DNA from: Sinorhizobium garamanticum
GTDB taxonomy: Bacteria; Pseudomonadota; Alphaproteobacteria; Rhizobiales; Rhizobiaceae
Direction: 5' to 3'
NCBI RefSeq assembly: GCF_029892065.1
Contig: NZ_CP120373.1
Span: 3,231,001-3,295,000 of the forward strand
Length of the DNA: 64,000 nt
The notes under the pieces were generated by a model. The model saw only the letters and a program-made list of their open reading frames with translations. It was not told the DNA's origin and did no database searches. The position numbers were made by a program, and so were the translations under genes. Below, piece by piece: positions 25,010-34,259 of this stretch (its first letter is position 1; each line of letters begins with the position of its first letter).

Positions 25010-25245
25010 TCAGCCTCGATGTCGATGCCGGTCCGCTGCGACGGGCCGAAGAGGGCGACGAGCGGCAGGATGCCGGCGTAAAGGCGGGTCTCCGTCGGCA
25101 GGCCGGCGATGGCCGGATAAGCGATGGCTTGGAAGGCCGACCGCGGCGATGGCGAGCCCGGCGGAAACATCGTTCCGCAGCCAGTTGCCTAGTAGCCGGC
25201 GAGATTGGCAAGCAGCGGCAGGCGACGGGGATGCGTTGCATCCCC
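25010..25245 (-). pseudogene. SulP-type anion transporter, N-terminal remnant
   Basis: Two frames give pieces of a SulP start: LGNWLRNDVSAGLAIAAVGL followed in another frame by AIAYPAIAGLPTETRLYAGI and LPLVALFGPSQR. These match the first helices of SulP permeases (AIAYALIAGLPPE type). A stop follows LPLLANLAGY, and the rest of the roughly 500-residue protein is missing. It lies directly downstream of the HlyD-like gene. Confidence 0.65.
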
Positions 25246-25256
25246 GTCGCCTCCGA

Positions 25257-26486
25257 TCAATGGCCGGTGAGCACCAGCGTCTGGACGGGCAAGAGCAGCG
25301 CCTGCAGCCGGAGGATCGCCGCATGCACCAGCCCGACTGCGTCGACGGCATGCAGGTACACCCAGCGCCACGTGCTGATCCCTGGCTCCTCCAGCGCGTC
25401 GTGATTGCTGGTATAGGCGTTGGCGATGCAGCTGCTTCCGGGAGGGACGCCGGTGAACTGGCCCTCGAAAAGCGGCTCCAGATAGGCTGTCAGCGTGCCG
25501 GGACGCGCCAGTTGCTGGGCATCGACCAGTTGGTCAGTCGGCCGAAACTGGCCGGCGGCGATGACGTCCTGAACTTCGGTCACCACCATTGGAATGATGG
25601 TAAAGGGCTTGCCGATGCAGGTAACCTCGGCGATCATCCCGGCCTTCATCACCTGAGCCTCGATCTGGCCGAAGCCGGCGATCAGGCCGATGCGCCGTTG
25701 CTCGGGCACGAGGATGCCGGCCGAACGGATCATCGGATTGACGATGTCGCCGGCTCGCAGGGTAAATTGCTGCACGGTGCCGGCCACACCGGCGCGCACG
25801 GTCGTCTTGTCCAGGTTCACCTGGGCCTGGGCCAGCGCCGCCTCTGCGCTTGCCTTCTGCGCCGGCAGCAGCGAGGCGATCTTCGTCTCCAGAGTCTGTT
25901 TGTTGGAAACGGCGGCGGCAAGCGCCCCTTTGCGGCCGTCGGCCGCGACCTGCAGGCGCTCGATTTCCCGCCGTGAGACAATGTTGGGGTTGCGCTGATT
26001 CAATTCGGTCTGCGTCTGAAGTTCGTTCAGCGCCTGGAGGTAGGCACCCTCGGCTTGAGCGATCAGGCCGTCGGCGGAGGCCAGTTCGCTCTGCGCCACG
26101 GTTGTCTGGGCGTCGATTTCCGCAACGCGCCGGCGTGCGGTTTCGAGTGCGGCCTGCTGCTCGGAATTGTCGAGGCGGAATAGCGGGGCTCCGGCGGCGA
26201 CCTTCTCGTTGGTGCCGACAAAGACTTCGGCGACGCGCCCGGTCGACTCGGGCAGGATCGTGACCGTACGGAAGACGGCGGTGACGTTGGTGGTCGATGG
26301 GTGGAAGTAGAAGATCATCGTGATCAGCGACACGGTGAGGATCACGCAGGCGGTGATGCCGTAGCGCAGCTCGTACCACATCGAAAAGAGATTGATCTCG
26401 CGGCCGATGCGCTTGCCCTGAACGTAGCGGCGGAAGAGAAAGTCGGGAAAGATGGTGAGCATGGAGCAGAGCAGGAATTCAAGCAT
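25257..26486 (-). CDS. HlyD family membrane fusion protein
   Basis: 409 residues. One N-terminal membrane helix (ITACVILTVSLITMIFYF), a biotinyl-lipoyl-like domain (TVTILPESTGRVAEVFVGTN, KVAAGAPLFRLDNSEQQ), a long coiled coil (about residues 115-225) and beta-barrel parts (TTVRAGVAGTVQQFTLRAGD). It resembles inner-membrane YibH/EmrA-like adaptors. AGGAGG gives a strong site. The partner gene ends 3 bp upstream, so the two are coupled. No transporter gene is adjacent; the substrate is unknown. Confidence 0.85.
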   Translation of the reverse strand: MLEFLLCSMLTIFPDFLFRRYVQGKRIGREINLFSMWYELRYGITACVILTVSLITMIFYFHPSTTNVTAVFRTVTILPESTGRVAEVFVGTNEKVAAGAPLFRLDNSEQQAALETARRRVAEIDAQTTVAQSELASADGLIAQAEGAYLQALNELQTQTELNQRNPNIVSRREIERLQVAADGRKGALAAAVSNKQTLETKIASLLPAQKASAEAALAQAQVNLDKTTVRAGVAGTVQQFTLRAGDIVNPMIRSAGILVPEQRRIGLIAGFGQIEAQVMKAGMIAEVTCIGKPFTIIPMVVTEVQDVIAAGQFRPTDQLVDAQQLARPGTLTAYLEPLFEGQFTGVPPGSSCIANAYTSNHDALEEPGISTWRWVYLHAVDAVGLVHAAILRLQALLLPVQTLVLTGH

Positions 26487-26489
26487 GGC

Positions 26490-27011
26490 TCACCTCCTGC
26501 GCTCGATCTTGTCTTCGCCCTCAGCCTGCGCGACTTCGAGCGGCACCCATTGCGCGGCGCCCGTCCTTGGCGAGTCCGGTGGGGGCGCGTCCGGTGGGGG
26601 CGCCTTCGGCGGTGGCTCAGAGGTCGTTTCTCCGCCCGGCTGCGGCGCGAGCTCGCCCGCCCCCTCGTCGCGGCGGGCTATCCTGGCGAGCGAGTGGGCC
26701 ATCGACCTGACCGGGGAGGCAAAGTCCGGAAATTCGATCATCGCAAGCAGCAGCGCGGCGATCCAGAACAGATGATTGTGGGTGAAGAGCGCGATCAGCG
26801 CCAGCACGCCGATGATCTGCAGCTGCGCCTTGCTGGCGCCGTGTGCCATGTGTTCGGGCAGCGCGTGCAGCCTTAGATACAGGATGCCGACCAGGAAGAC
26901 CAAGAGCAGCACGAAGACGACCATCACATTGAACAGGACGTCCGTCTGTCCCGGTGCGGTGATGAAAACAGGCAGATGTTCCACTGCCGCCGGATGCAAC
27001 GCTTCTGTCAT
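26490..27011 (-). CDS. Membrane protein paired with the HlyD-type adaptor
   Basis: 173 residues. Helices at VLFNVMVVFVLLLVFLVGIL, IIGVLALIALFTHNHLFW and IAALLLAMIEFPDF, then a Pro-rich cytoplasmic tail (PPPKAPPPDAPPPD). The layout and the following HlyD gene match rhizobial YiaW/YibI-like pairs, where the small protein accompanies the adaptor. ATG 27011 has GGGGGAAA upstream. Function is inferred from context only. Confidence 0.65.
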   Translation of the reverse strand: MTEALHPAAVEHLPVFITAPGQTDVLFNVMVVFVLLLVFLVGILYLRLHALPEHMAHGASKAQLQIIGVLALIALFTHNHLFWIAALLLAMIEFPDFASPVRSMAHSLARIARRDEGAGELAPQPGGETTSEPPPKAPPPDAPPPDSPRTGAAQWVPLEVAQAEGEDKIERRR

Positions 27012-27494
27012 CTCATTTTCCCCCGAAACACAGAACACGCCAAGACCTCATCATACGCATTGGACTTGGATTTCATAGCGTTAATGCGAATGGGTTCGGC
27101 GGCGCTCCAAAAAAGAGGCGGCCGAACATTGCAGATGCTTTACGCTACGGGAGTCTGTCTGTTGCGCTTTTTGATTGCGCACGAAATTGACAATACAACC
27201 TGTCTCGGCTATGCGGGGACGGTTCGCCGGCGCGCCCGCGAACGAGGGCGCGCGGCTTGATTCAGCAAAAAAACACTTAGATTTCTTCTCGGAACGCATC
27301 TTTTTGCCGTGTTGCGCATGCAGAGGGGACCTTCACGGGCTTTCGCGCGACCTGATCGAGAGCGGGAACTGCCGCGGGCAGGGCACGTTATCGGTTTTTC
27401 GATTGATTCAAGTCGAAATCATCGTGATCTAGTGCTCGACGTGATTCCGTGTCGTCATTCCGTGTCGTCATCCGGGGCTTCGAAGGGTATCGAA
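27012..27494. other. Divergent intergenic region with a short tandem repeat
   Basis: 483 nt between divergent genes; should hold both promoters, but no clear -35/-10 pair was recognised. A 13-bp tandem repeat attccgtgtcgtc occurs twice (27446-27471), followed by atccgg, just before the channel gene. Confidence 0.45.
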
Positions 27495-30101
27495 TTGCAT
27501 TTCGTTGGAAAGTTGACCGCCGTTACGCTTGTCGTCCTGACCGGAGCCTTGGCGCTTGCCGGCAGCGGACCCGCGAGCGCCCAGCAGGCCCCCCCAGCGG
27601 CGGCGCCGGCCCAGCCTGCGCCCCAAGCCGCGCAGCCGGCCCCGACGCCACCGCCGGCGCAACAAACCCAGCCCGCGCAAGAGGATCTGCCCGATGACGG
27701 CGCGGCGGCCGCCTCTCCGGTTCTGCAGCAGGCGGAGGAGCAACTCGCCAATGCCGACCGCGAGCTGAAGCGGCTCAGCGAGCGCGTCGAAGGCGCCAAG
27801 GACGACGATACCTTGCTTGCCGAGCTCAAGGTGCAGGTCGATGCTCTTTCCGGACAGATCCTTGCCGCCACAGTCGCGACGCGGCCGCGGCTCGAAGAAA
27901 TCAAGGGGAGGCTGACCGAACTCGGTGAGCCGCCCGGCGAAGGGCAACCGCCGGAAGCGCCGATCGTGACGGAAGAAAGGAAGCGCCTGATCGCCGAGCG
28001 CGGTGCGATAAACGCGCTGACGGGGCGCGCGGAGAACCTCTCGGTCGAGGCGAAGAAGCTTGCCAACGGCATCACGGCGACAAGACGGGCGCTCTTCTCC
28101 AACACGCTGCTGAAGCACACGGAAATCTCGGCGGCGACGCTCGCCGAGGCGGTCACGACGACGATCGGCGAGACCCAGGCTTTGTCGCGCAGCGTCGGCA
28201 GCTGGCTGACCTTTGCCTGGAACTACAAGCGCGTACAGCTTCTCATCGCGATTTTCCTCTCGCTCTGCGCGGCGCTGATCTTTCTGGCCGGCAGCCGCCG
28301 TCTCTTCGCGCCCTTCCTCCGGCAGAATGGCGACGAAGAGGAGCCGAATTATTTCAGGCAGCTTTCGGTCGCCTTCTGGTCCACGGTGATCCCGACAGTG
28401 TCGGCAACCGCCTTCGCAGCGTCGAGTTACCTTTTCCTCAATAGCTTCAATGTGTTGCGGCCGGATATTGCGCCGATCCTGGCGATCACTTTGGCGGTCG
28501 CCGTCGTGCTGCTCTTCATCACCAGCCTTGCTCAGGCGGTGCTTTCTCCGGGGCAATCGAATTGGCGTCTCGTGCGCGTTTCGGATCGCGGCGCCCGGAT
28601 GCTGTTCATTTCGATCTGCGCCATGGCGGTGGTCAACGTTCTCGACTACCTCGCCGGAAGCATCAGCGAGTCCCTCGGTTCGCCGGTCATCCTGACCGTC
28701 GCCAAGAGCTTCGTGGCCTCGATCATCATTGGCCTCATCCTGATGTCGATGGCCTGGATTCGGCCGATGTTGCGGCCCGACGAGCCCTTCGATGCGCCGG
28801 GCCGGCCCTGGCCGCGCCTCATCTGGATTTCGTTTCTCCTCCTGGGAGCGCTGCTTGTCGCCATCGCGCTTGCCGGCTACGTCGGCCTTGCCCGCTTCAT
28901 CGCCACGCAGATTATCGTTACCGGCGCAATCCTGGTGACCATGTATATCGGCATTCTCACCGGCAGGTCGGTTTCCAAGCAGGGCGCCTTCGCGGAAACC
29001 AGGGTGGGGCGCTATCTCGAACGCCGGTACCATCTGGAGCAGGTGGCGCTCGACCAGATCGGGCTTGCGGCTGGCCTTGGCATCTATGCGTTGGTGCTGT
29101 TGTTTTTCATCCCGCTGATCCTCCTGCAATGGGGTTTCCAGATCGCCGATATCGAGTCCTGGACCTATCGCGTGCTGACCGAGATCAGGATCGGTACGAT
29201 CACCATCTCGCTTGTCGGCCTGTTTGCGGGCGTCCTCTTCTTCGCGCTCGGCTTTGTCGCCACGCGCTGGGTGCAGCGCTGGATCGACGGCAATGTCATG
29301 GCGCGCAGCCGCGTCGATGCGGGCGTGCGCAACTCGATCCGCACCGGCATCGGCTATGTCGGCGTCGGCCTTGCCGGGCTCATCGGCCTTTCGGCGGCGG
29401 GCATCGACCTCTCGAGCCTCGCACTCGTCGCCGGTGCTCTCTCCCTCGGCGTCGGTTTTGGCCTCCAGAACATCGTCTCGAACTTCGTCTCGGGCCTGAT
29501 CCTGCTCGTCGAGCGGCCCTTCAAAGTGGGCGACTGGATCGTCAGCGGCACGACCGAAGGCTTCGTCCGGCGCATCTCCGTACGCGCGACCGAGATCGAG
29601 ACCTTCCAGCACCAGTCGATCATGATGCCGAATTCGCTGCTCATCAACGCTTCGGTCGGCAACTGGACGCACCGCAACAAGCTCGGCCGTTCGGAGATCA
29701 CCGTCACGGTTACCTATGCCAGCGATCCGCGCCGGGTGATCGAACTGCTGCAGGAGATCGCCGCCGCCCATCCGATGGTGCTGAAGAATCCGGCGCCGTC
29801 GGTCGGCTTCACTGCCTTTGGGGACGAGCGCATGACCTTCGAGCTGCGCATCTATGTTGCCGACGTGCTGATGGCGGGCAACGTACGCAACGATATCCGC
29901 GTCACGATCTACGAGCGCTTCCGCGACGAGGGCATCGGCGCGCCATTCCCGCTGAGGATCGAGGATACGACGCCCGAGGACGAGGCGCCGGCCGAGGCCG
30001 AGCCCTCGCTCGCGGCGGAGCCCGCGCCTCCCGCCGAACCGGAAGAAGAGCCGGAAACCGCCCCGCGCAGCATCGCCAAGCGGGGATCCCGCAGGGGATA
30101 A
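27495..30101 (+). CDS. Large MscS-type mechanosensitive channel with DUF3772-like N-terminus
   Basis: 868 residues from TTG 27495, chosen because GAAGGG lies 7 bp upstream and a signal peptide begins there (KLTAVTLVVLTGALALAGSG). A Pro/Ala/Gln-rich linker follows, then a periplasmic coiled-coil region (EQLANADRELKRLSERVEGA), about ten helices, and the MscS core GALSLGVGFGLQNIVSNFVS with LILLVERPFKVGDWI. The C-terminal tail is acidic and Pro-rich. It should open under membrane tension to release solutes. It is similar in size to MscK/DUF3772 channels. No ATG fits as a start. Confidence 0.88.
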   Translation: MHFVGKLTAVTLVVLTGALALAGSGPASAQQAPPAAAPAQPAPQAAQPAPTPPPAQQTQPAQEDLPDDGAAAASPVLQQAEEQLANADRELKRLSERVEGAKDDDTLLAELKVQVDALSGQILAATVATRPRLEEIKGRLTELGEPPGEGQPPEAPIVTEERKRLIAERGAINALTGRAENLSVEAKKLANGITATRRALFSNTLLKHTEISAATLAEAVTTTIGETQALSRSVGSWLTFAWNYKRVQLLIAIFLSLCAALIFLAGSRRLFAPFLRQNGDEEEPNYFRQLSVAFWSTVIPTVSATAFAASSYLFLNSFNVLRPDIAPILAITLAVAVVLLFITSLAQAVLSPGQSNWRLVRVSDRGARMLFISICAMAVVNVLDYLAGSISESLGSPVILTVAKSFVASIIIGLILMSMAWIRPMLRPDEPFDAPGRPWPRLIWISFLLLGALLVAIALAGYVGLARFIATQIIVTGAILVTMYIGILTGRSVSKQGAFAETRVGRYLERRYHLEQVALDQIGLAAGLGIYALVLLFFIPLILLQWGFQIADIESWTYRVLTEIRIGTITISLVGLFAGVLFFALGFVATRWVQRWIDGNVMARSRVDAGVRNSIRTGIGYVGVGLAGLIGLSAAGIDLSSLALVAGALSLGVGFGLQNIVSNFVSGLILLVERPFKVGDWIVSGTTEGFVRRISVRATEIETFQHQSIMMPNSLLINASVGNWTHRNKLGRSEITVTVTYASDPRRVIELLQEIAAAHPMVLKNPAPSVGFTAFGDERMTFELRIYVADVLMAGNVRNDIRVTIYERFRDEGIGAPFPLRIEDTTPEDEAPAEAEPSLAAEPAPPAEPEEEPETAPRSIAKRGSRRG

Positions 30102-30135
30102 CGAGGGCTGCTTTCCCGAGGCAAATTCTCCGACA

Positions 30136-30166
30136 CCTCATTCCTGTGACGAGCACAGGAATGAGG
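30136..30166. repeat. Palindromic repeat, best copy of its family
   Basis: cctcattcctgtgacgagca followed by caggaatgagg: arms CCTCATTCCTGTG and CACAGGAATGAGG pair perfectly around ACGAG. It lies 35 bp after the channel stop and could act as its terminator hairpin. The remainder of 30102-30481 shows no gene. Confidence 0.65.
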
Positions 30167-30481
30167 TGCGCATTGCCGAGCTCGCGCTGTGCTCGCCATC
30201 TCCTCCTGGCGTCGACGACCACAAAGCTGCCGTTCAATTGTCAGGAAATCGCCCCGGTGCCGCCCCATCGAGCACTCTTAAGCGGTCCATCGTAACGAGC
30301 TCGTCATCGCGTTGACGCGAGGAACGAGCGACAGCTGCATGGGTCCTCAAATCGCATCCGGCTCGAGGGCGCAACCATGCGGGAAAGTGCTGCAGCGACC
30401 TTTTATGCGTCTGGAATGACGCCCGGCGCTGTCAGGTGGCATTGCCGCCGATCAAGTCATGCACGTTACAGAGGAATGAAG

Positions 30482-30928
30482 ATGATCACTCGTTATAAAG
30501 CCGTTGCAACGCTGACCGCTGCGGTCTTCGGTATGATGACTTACAGCCCGGCGTTCGCGCTCGAAGTGGCTCAAGCGCAACAGACGCAGCCGACGCAAGG
30601 CCAGCCCGATAGCGGCGGCGCGGCCGTAAGCGATCAGAAAATCGAGGCCTTTGCCGTTGCCTATCTGCAAGTCGACAAGGTCAGGCAGGAATATTCGGCC
30701 AAGATCGAAGCGACCCCGGACGAGGCCGCAAAGGAGAAGCTGAAGAACGAAGCCAGCCAGCAGATGGTCCAGGCCGTTGAAGCTTCTGAGGGCATCTCGG
30801 TCGAGGAATACACGTCCATCCTGACGGCCGCGCAGAACGACCCGGCTTTGGCCCAGAAGGTCCAGGAAAAGATCCAGAGCTCCGCACCGGCGCAAGCACC
30901 CGCCCAGCAGGCACCCGCGCAGCAATAG
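30482..30928 (+). CDS. DUF4168 family secreted protein
   Basis: 148 residues. MITRYKAVATLTAAVFGMMT is the signal, cleaved near SPAFA. The mature part has IEAFAVAYLQVDKVRQEYSA and EGISVEEYTSILTAAQNDPA, typical of DUF4168, then an Ala/Pro/Gln-rich tail. The function is unknown; periplasmic location is expected. ATG 30482 is preferred to 30476 because GAGG is 7 bp away rather than 1. Confidence 0.8.
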   Translation: MITRYKAVATLTAAVFGMMTYSPAFALEVAQAQQTQPTQGQPDSGGAAVSDQKIEAFAVAYLQVDKVRQEYSAKIEATPDEAAKEKLKNEASQQMVQAVEASEGISVEEYTSILTAAQNDPALAQKVQEKIQSSAPAQAPAQQAPAQQ

Positions 30929-30940
30929 GCTGGTAGCCCC

Positions 30941-31038
30941 TACTGCATGTTTCCCTAAGTCGTAGTCGATTTAAGGCCAAAAACATGCAGCAAGCGCTAC
31001 AGCGTCCTTGCGCGTCTGAAAGACGCGCGGCGTTGTAG
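30941..31038. repeat. RIME-like two-hairpin repeat, complete copy
   Basis: ctgcatgtttccctaagtcg, gtcgatttaaggccaaaaac, atgcagcaag, then gctacagcgtccttgcgcgt and cgcgcggcgttgtag. It lies between the DUF4168 and PPK2 genes, which converge here. Confidence 0.8.
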
Positions 31039-31155
31039 GGATCCGGTGCGACAACGCGCATCAAGCAGGGTGCCCGCGAAAGCGCGGGCACTCTCGCATC
31101 GTCCAAAATATTGCACCGAACCTTCCGCGTTCGAAAGCCGCGCCTTGGCTGCCCG

Positions 31156-32073
31156 TCAGTATTTTGACGGAACGTAGAGTTCCGGCGGCAGGACCTTGCG
31201 CTCGTAGTCGGGATTGAACACCCGCTCGGGCAGGGTGATGTCCTCGTGCGGCACGTCTTCGTAGGGGATTTGCTGGAGCAGGTGATCGATGCAGTTGAGC
31301 CGGGCCCGCTTCTTGTCGTTGCCCTCGACAATGTACCACGGCGCTTCCGGGATGTTGGTGCGGGCGAAGGTCTCCTCCTTGGCCTTGGTGTAGCCCTCCC
31401 AGCGCACCCGCGATTGCAGGTCCATCGGCGACAGCTTCCACTGCTTCAGTGGGTCGTGGATGCGCACCAGAAATCGCATCTGCTGTTCCTCATCGGTGAT
31501 CGAGAACCAATATTTGACCAGCCGGATGCCGGAGCGCACGAGCATGCGCTCGAACTCCGGTACGTCGTTGAAGAATTGCTCCACCTGCTCTTCGGTGGCG
31601 AAGCCCATGACGCGTTCGACGCCGGAGCGATTGTACCAGGAGCGGTCGAAGAGCACGATTTCGCCGCCGGCCGGCAGATGCGGCACGTAACGCTGGAAAT
31701 ACCATTGCGTCTTTTCGCGATCCGAAGGGGCGGGCAGCGCCACGACCCTAACCACGCGGGGGTTGAGCCGCTGCGTGATGCGCTTGATCACGCCGCCCTT
31801 TCCAGCGGAGTCGCGCCCCTCGAAGATCACGACGACCTTCTCCTTGTGATAGGCGACCCAGTCCTGCAGCTTGATCAATTCCGCCTGCAGCTTGAGCAGC
31901 GCGCGGAAATAATCGAGGCGCGGTATCGAAGCCGGGTGTGCCTTGCGGTAGATCTTGCGGATCTCTTCGGAAAGGGCCGGCTCGGAAAGCTCGAGCTCGT
32001 AGTCCTCGTCGATCGTATCGGCCAGCTCGGCTTCGAGCCAGTCGTGGCTTTCGGTGTCCTGTGAATTCTTCAT
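31156..32073 (-). CDS. ppk2: Polyphosphate kinase 2 (PPK2)
   Basis: 305 residues. Walker A GRDSAGKGG (86-94) lies in VVVIFEGRDSAGKGGVIKRI; the lid and Walker B region read LFDRSWYNRSGVERVMGF. RLNPRVVRVVALPAPSDREK and WYIVEGNDKKRARLN are also family hallmarks. The single-domain size fits class I PPK2, which makes GTP or ATP from polyphosphate. GGAGGG lies 6 bp before the ATG. It is monocistronic. Confidence 0.93.
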   Translation of the reverse strand: MKNSQDTESHDWLEAELADTIDEDYELELSEPALSEEIRKIYRKAHPASIPRLDYFRALLKLQAELIKLQDWVAYHKEKVVVIFEGRDSAGKGGVIKRITQRLNPRVVRVVALPAPSDREKTQWYFQRYVPHLPAGGEIVLFDRSWYNRSGVERVMGFATEEQVEQFFNDVPEFERMLVRSGIRLVKYWFSITDEEQQMRFLVRIHDPLKQWKLSPMDLQSRVRWEGYTKAKEETFARTNIPEAPWYIVEGNDKKRARLNCIDHLLQQIPYEDVPHEDITLPERVFNPDYERKVLPPELYVPSKY

Positions 32074-32268
32074 ATCATCCCTCCGGCGTTCTAACCGTGA
32101 ACCGCGGTATCTTGCGACTGTTCCACAACCGCGTGAAAGAATTTTGAACCGCCGCCAGCGGCGAGCGCCGGGGCGAATTTCGCGCGATGAACAGGAATTT
32201 TCCCGCGACCCTTATCACAAGGTTTTGAATTTACTCCCGTCTTTGCCGCCCTAGCTTTGTGGTCGCAG

Positions 32269-32298
32269 CTTTGAAGCCTGTATCTTTGAAGCCTGTAT
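32269..32298. repeat. 15-bp tandem duplication before a secreted-protein gene
   Basis: ctttgaagcctgtat occurs twice back to back, ending 13 bp before ATG 32312. It may be a recent slip duplication in the 5' leader. Confidence 0.6.
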
Positions 32299-32311
32299 CA
32301 GGGAGGAGATT

Positions 32312-32938
32312 ATGAAACGCGCAGTTGCACTTGTCGCGGCCGCCTTGGCCTGTTCGGTCGTGTCCGCCCATGCTCAGGACACGAGCATGAGCTTCTTCGT
32401 CACCAGCGCCAATCCCGGCAAGGGTGGCGATCTTGGCGGCCTTGCGGGCGCGGACGCCTATTGCGCGCAGCTCGCGACCGTCAGCGGCTCGACCGGCAAA
32501 ACCTGGAAGGCCTACCTTTCCACCGACACGGAAAACGCCAAGGACCGCATCGGAAACGGCCCGTGGTATAACGCTAAGGGCGAGAAGATCGCCGACGACG
32601 TCGCGTCGCTGCACAGCGACAAGAACAACCTCACCAAGCAGACGGCACTCAACGAGAAGGGCGAGGTTATCAACGGCCGCGGCGACACGCCGAACCGTCA
32701 CGACATCCTGACCGGCTCGAACCCGGACGGCACGGCTGCGGCGGACACCTGCGGCAACTGGACGATGGGCGGCGCGGAGGGTGCGGCAGTGGTCGGCCAC
32801 AGCGACCGCGCGGGCCTCGACGAATCCGCCGCGGCAAAATCCTGGAATTCCTCGCACAAGACGCAAGGCGGCTGTACGGGCGAGGCCTTCAAGACCACCG
32901 GCGGCGACGGCCTTTTCTACTGCTTCGCCGCGAACTGA
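32312..32938 (+). CDS. Secreted lectin-like protein (DUF1554-like)
   Basis: 208 residues. MKRAVALVAAALACSVVSAHA is a signal peptide. The mature part contains GADAYCAQLATVSGSTGKTW, WKAYLSTD, ADTCGNWTMGGAEG and GGDGLFYCFAAN, a Cys/Trp pattern like the C-type-lectin-fold DUF1554/collagen-endostatin-like group. It should be periplasmic or extracellular; the ligand is unknown. GGGAGGAG precedes the ATG. Confidence 0.7.
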   Translation: MKRAVALVAAALACSVVSAHAQDTSMSFFVTSANPGKGGDLGGLAGADAYCAQLATVSGSTGKTWKAYLSTDTENAKDRIGNGPWYNAKGEKIADDVASLHSDKNNLTKQTALNEKGEVINGRGDTPNRHDILTGSNPDGTAAADTCGNWTMGGAEGAAVVGHSDRAGLDESAAAKSWNSSHKTQGGCTGEAFKTTGGDGLFYCFAAN

Positions 32939-33032
32939 GCGGCTGCATCTCATGCTTGCTTTGTCGGCGCCATGAGCGGCTGGCCGGCGGCTGAACTCTT
33001 GCTTGATGAAGGCGCGCGCTTAACCGCTTCCG

Positions 33033-33941
33033 CTACCACCGCCGGGATCGCCGCCATTCGCCGGGCCCTATCTCAACCATTTTGGCGAAGACTCGGGTGA
33101 AGTGGCTCTGGTCGGCAAAGCCGCAGCTATTGGCGATCTCGCTGATCGAGAGGTTCGAATTCAAGAGCAGGTCCTGGGCGCGTTCGATGCGGCGGGCGAG
33201 CAGCCACCGATGCGGTGGGGCGCCGGTGGTTTCCTTGAAGGCGCGGGCAAAATGGCTGCGCGAGAGCCCGCATTGATGGGCGAGTTCCTCGAGCGCGATG
33301 TCGCCGTCGAGATGCTCCATCAAGATCTCCTTGGCGCGCCGCTCCTGCCATGGGGCGAGGCCACCACGCTTTGGCCGGTGTCCGGGCGGCATATCGCCGT
33401 ACCGGGTTCCGAGATGGGCGAGCAGGGCCATGCCGATGTGATCGAGGAACAGAGGATTGGCCTTTTCGGGGTTTTGCAATGCGGGCAGGAGGCTGCTGCC
33501 GAGACTGCGGATGACGACGTCGTCGTTGGGAACGCCCGGCGCTATCCCGATCGTGCCTATGCGCGAAGCGCCCCGTTCCCCGGCGATCCTGTCGAGTGCA
33601 TGGCGCGATATGTAGATCGCGAGACAGTCGATGGGGTCGGCGAGCACGGAGGAATGCTCGCTGTTCAGGTCCAGAAGCGTGAACTGCCCGCCTCTGATCG
33701 GCGCAATCGCGACCGGCCGATTCTCCACCCAGTAGGGATGGGGCGCGAGATCGAGCAGTTGCAGGCAGACGAGATAGCCGTCGTCCCGTTCGATCCGGCC
33801 CAGGCGTCCGCTCTCCCTCTTGTCCCAGCTGATGCGCGTTGCAGCGAAATCCGTTCTTTGAAGCCGCTGGACAGAAATGCTCGGCGGCGCTTCGACACCG
33901 ACAGCCTCGCCCAATCGCTTGCCATATGCACCGCCGGCCAT
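33033..33941 (-). CDS. AraC family transcriptional regulator
   Basis: 302 residues from ATG 33941 (CGGAG 8 bp upstream; a TTG at 33947 is also in frame). The C-terminal double HTH reads IALEELAHQCGLSRSHFARA and ISEIANSCGFADQSHFTRVF. The N-terminal cupin-like part (RGGQFTLLDLNSEHSSVL) would sense a ligand, not identifiable. A complete repeat element and then the paoABC-type operon lie upstream and divergent, 320 bp away, so it may control that operon (inference). Confidence 0.85.
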   Translation of the reverse strand: MAGGAYGKRLGEAVGVEAPPSISVQRLQRTDFAATRISWDKRESGRLGRIERDDGYLVCLQLLDLAPHPYWVENRPVAIAPIRGGQFTLLDLNSEHSSVLADPIDCLAIYISRHALDRIAGERGASRIGTIGIAPGVPNDDVVIRSLGSSLLPALQNPEKANPLFLDHIGMALLAHLGTRYGDMPPGHRPKRGGLAPWQERRAKEILMEHLDGDIALEELAHQCGLSRSHFARAFKETTGAPPHRWLLARRIERAQDLLLNSNLSISEIANSCGFADQSHFTRVFAKMVEIGPGEWRRSRRW

Positions 33942-33994
33942 TCGCAAACTCCGTTCAAGTGGAATTTTCGGTCGAGGTTCAATGCTGTTTTGTT

Positions 33995-34099
33995 CTGCAT
34001 GTCTCCTTAAATCGACCCCGATTCAAGGACAAAAACACGCAGTAATTTCAAAGTGCTACAGCGTCCTTTGCGCGTCTGATTAGACGCGCGGCGCTGTAG
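33995..34099. repeat. RIME-like two-hairpin repeat, complete copy
   Basis: ctgcatgtctccttaaatcg, cgattcaaggacaaaaacac, then gctacagcgtcctttgcgcg and cgcgcggcgctgtagg. It sits between the AraC gene and the aldehyde oxidoreductase operon. Confidence 0.85.
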
Positions 34100-34259
34100 G
34101 CGCCCCGCAAAAACATAGCACTTTCGTACAAAACGCAGCAATACGGGCGCTGGCGTGCTCGGCGCGCCTGCATAAGCTTGGCGCCTGCACACTTCCGTAA
34201 ATCGATTAATCGCCTGAAAGAGTGAACACGCCGTTCCCCCGCAAGGAGTCTGCGTTACC

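Noticed and set aside
27468..29771. 767-codon minus-strand open frame opposite the MscS channel
   Set aside because: Highly charged composition without hydrophobic pattern; the plus strand encodes a clear channel.
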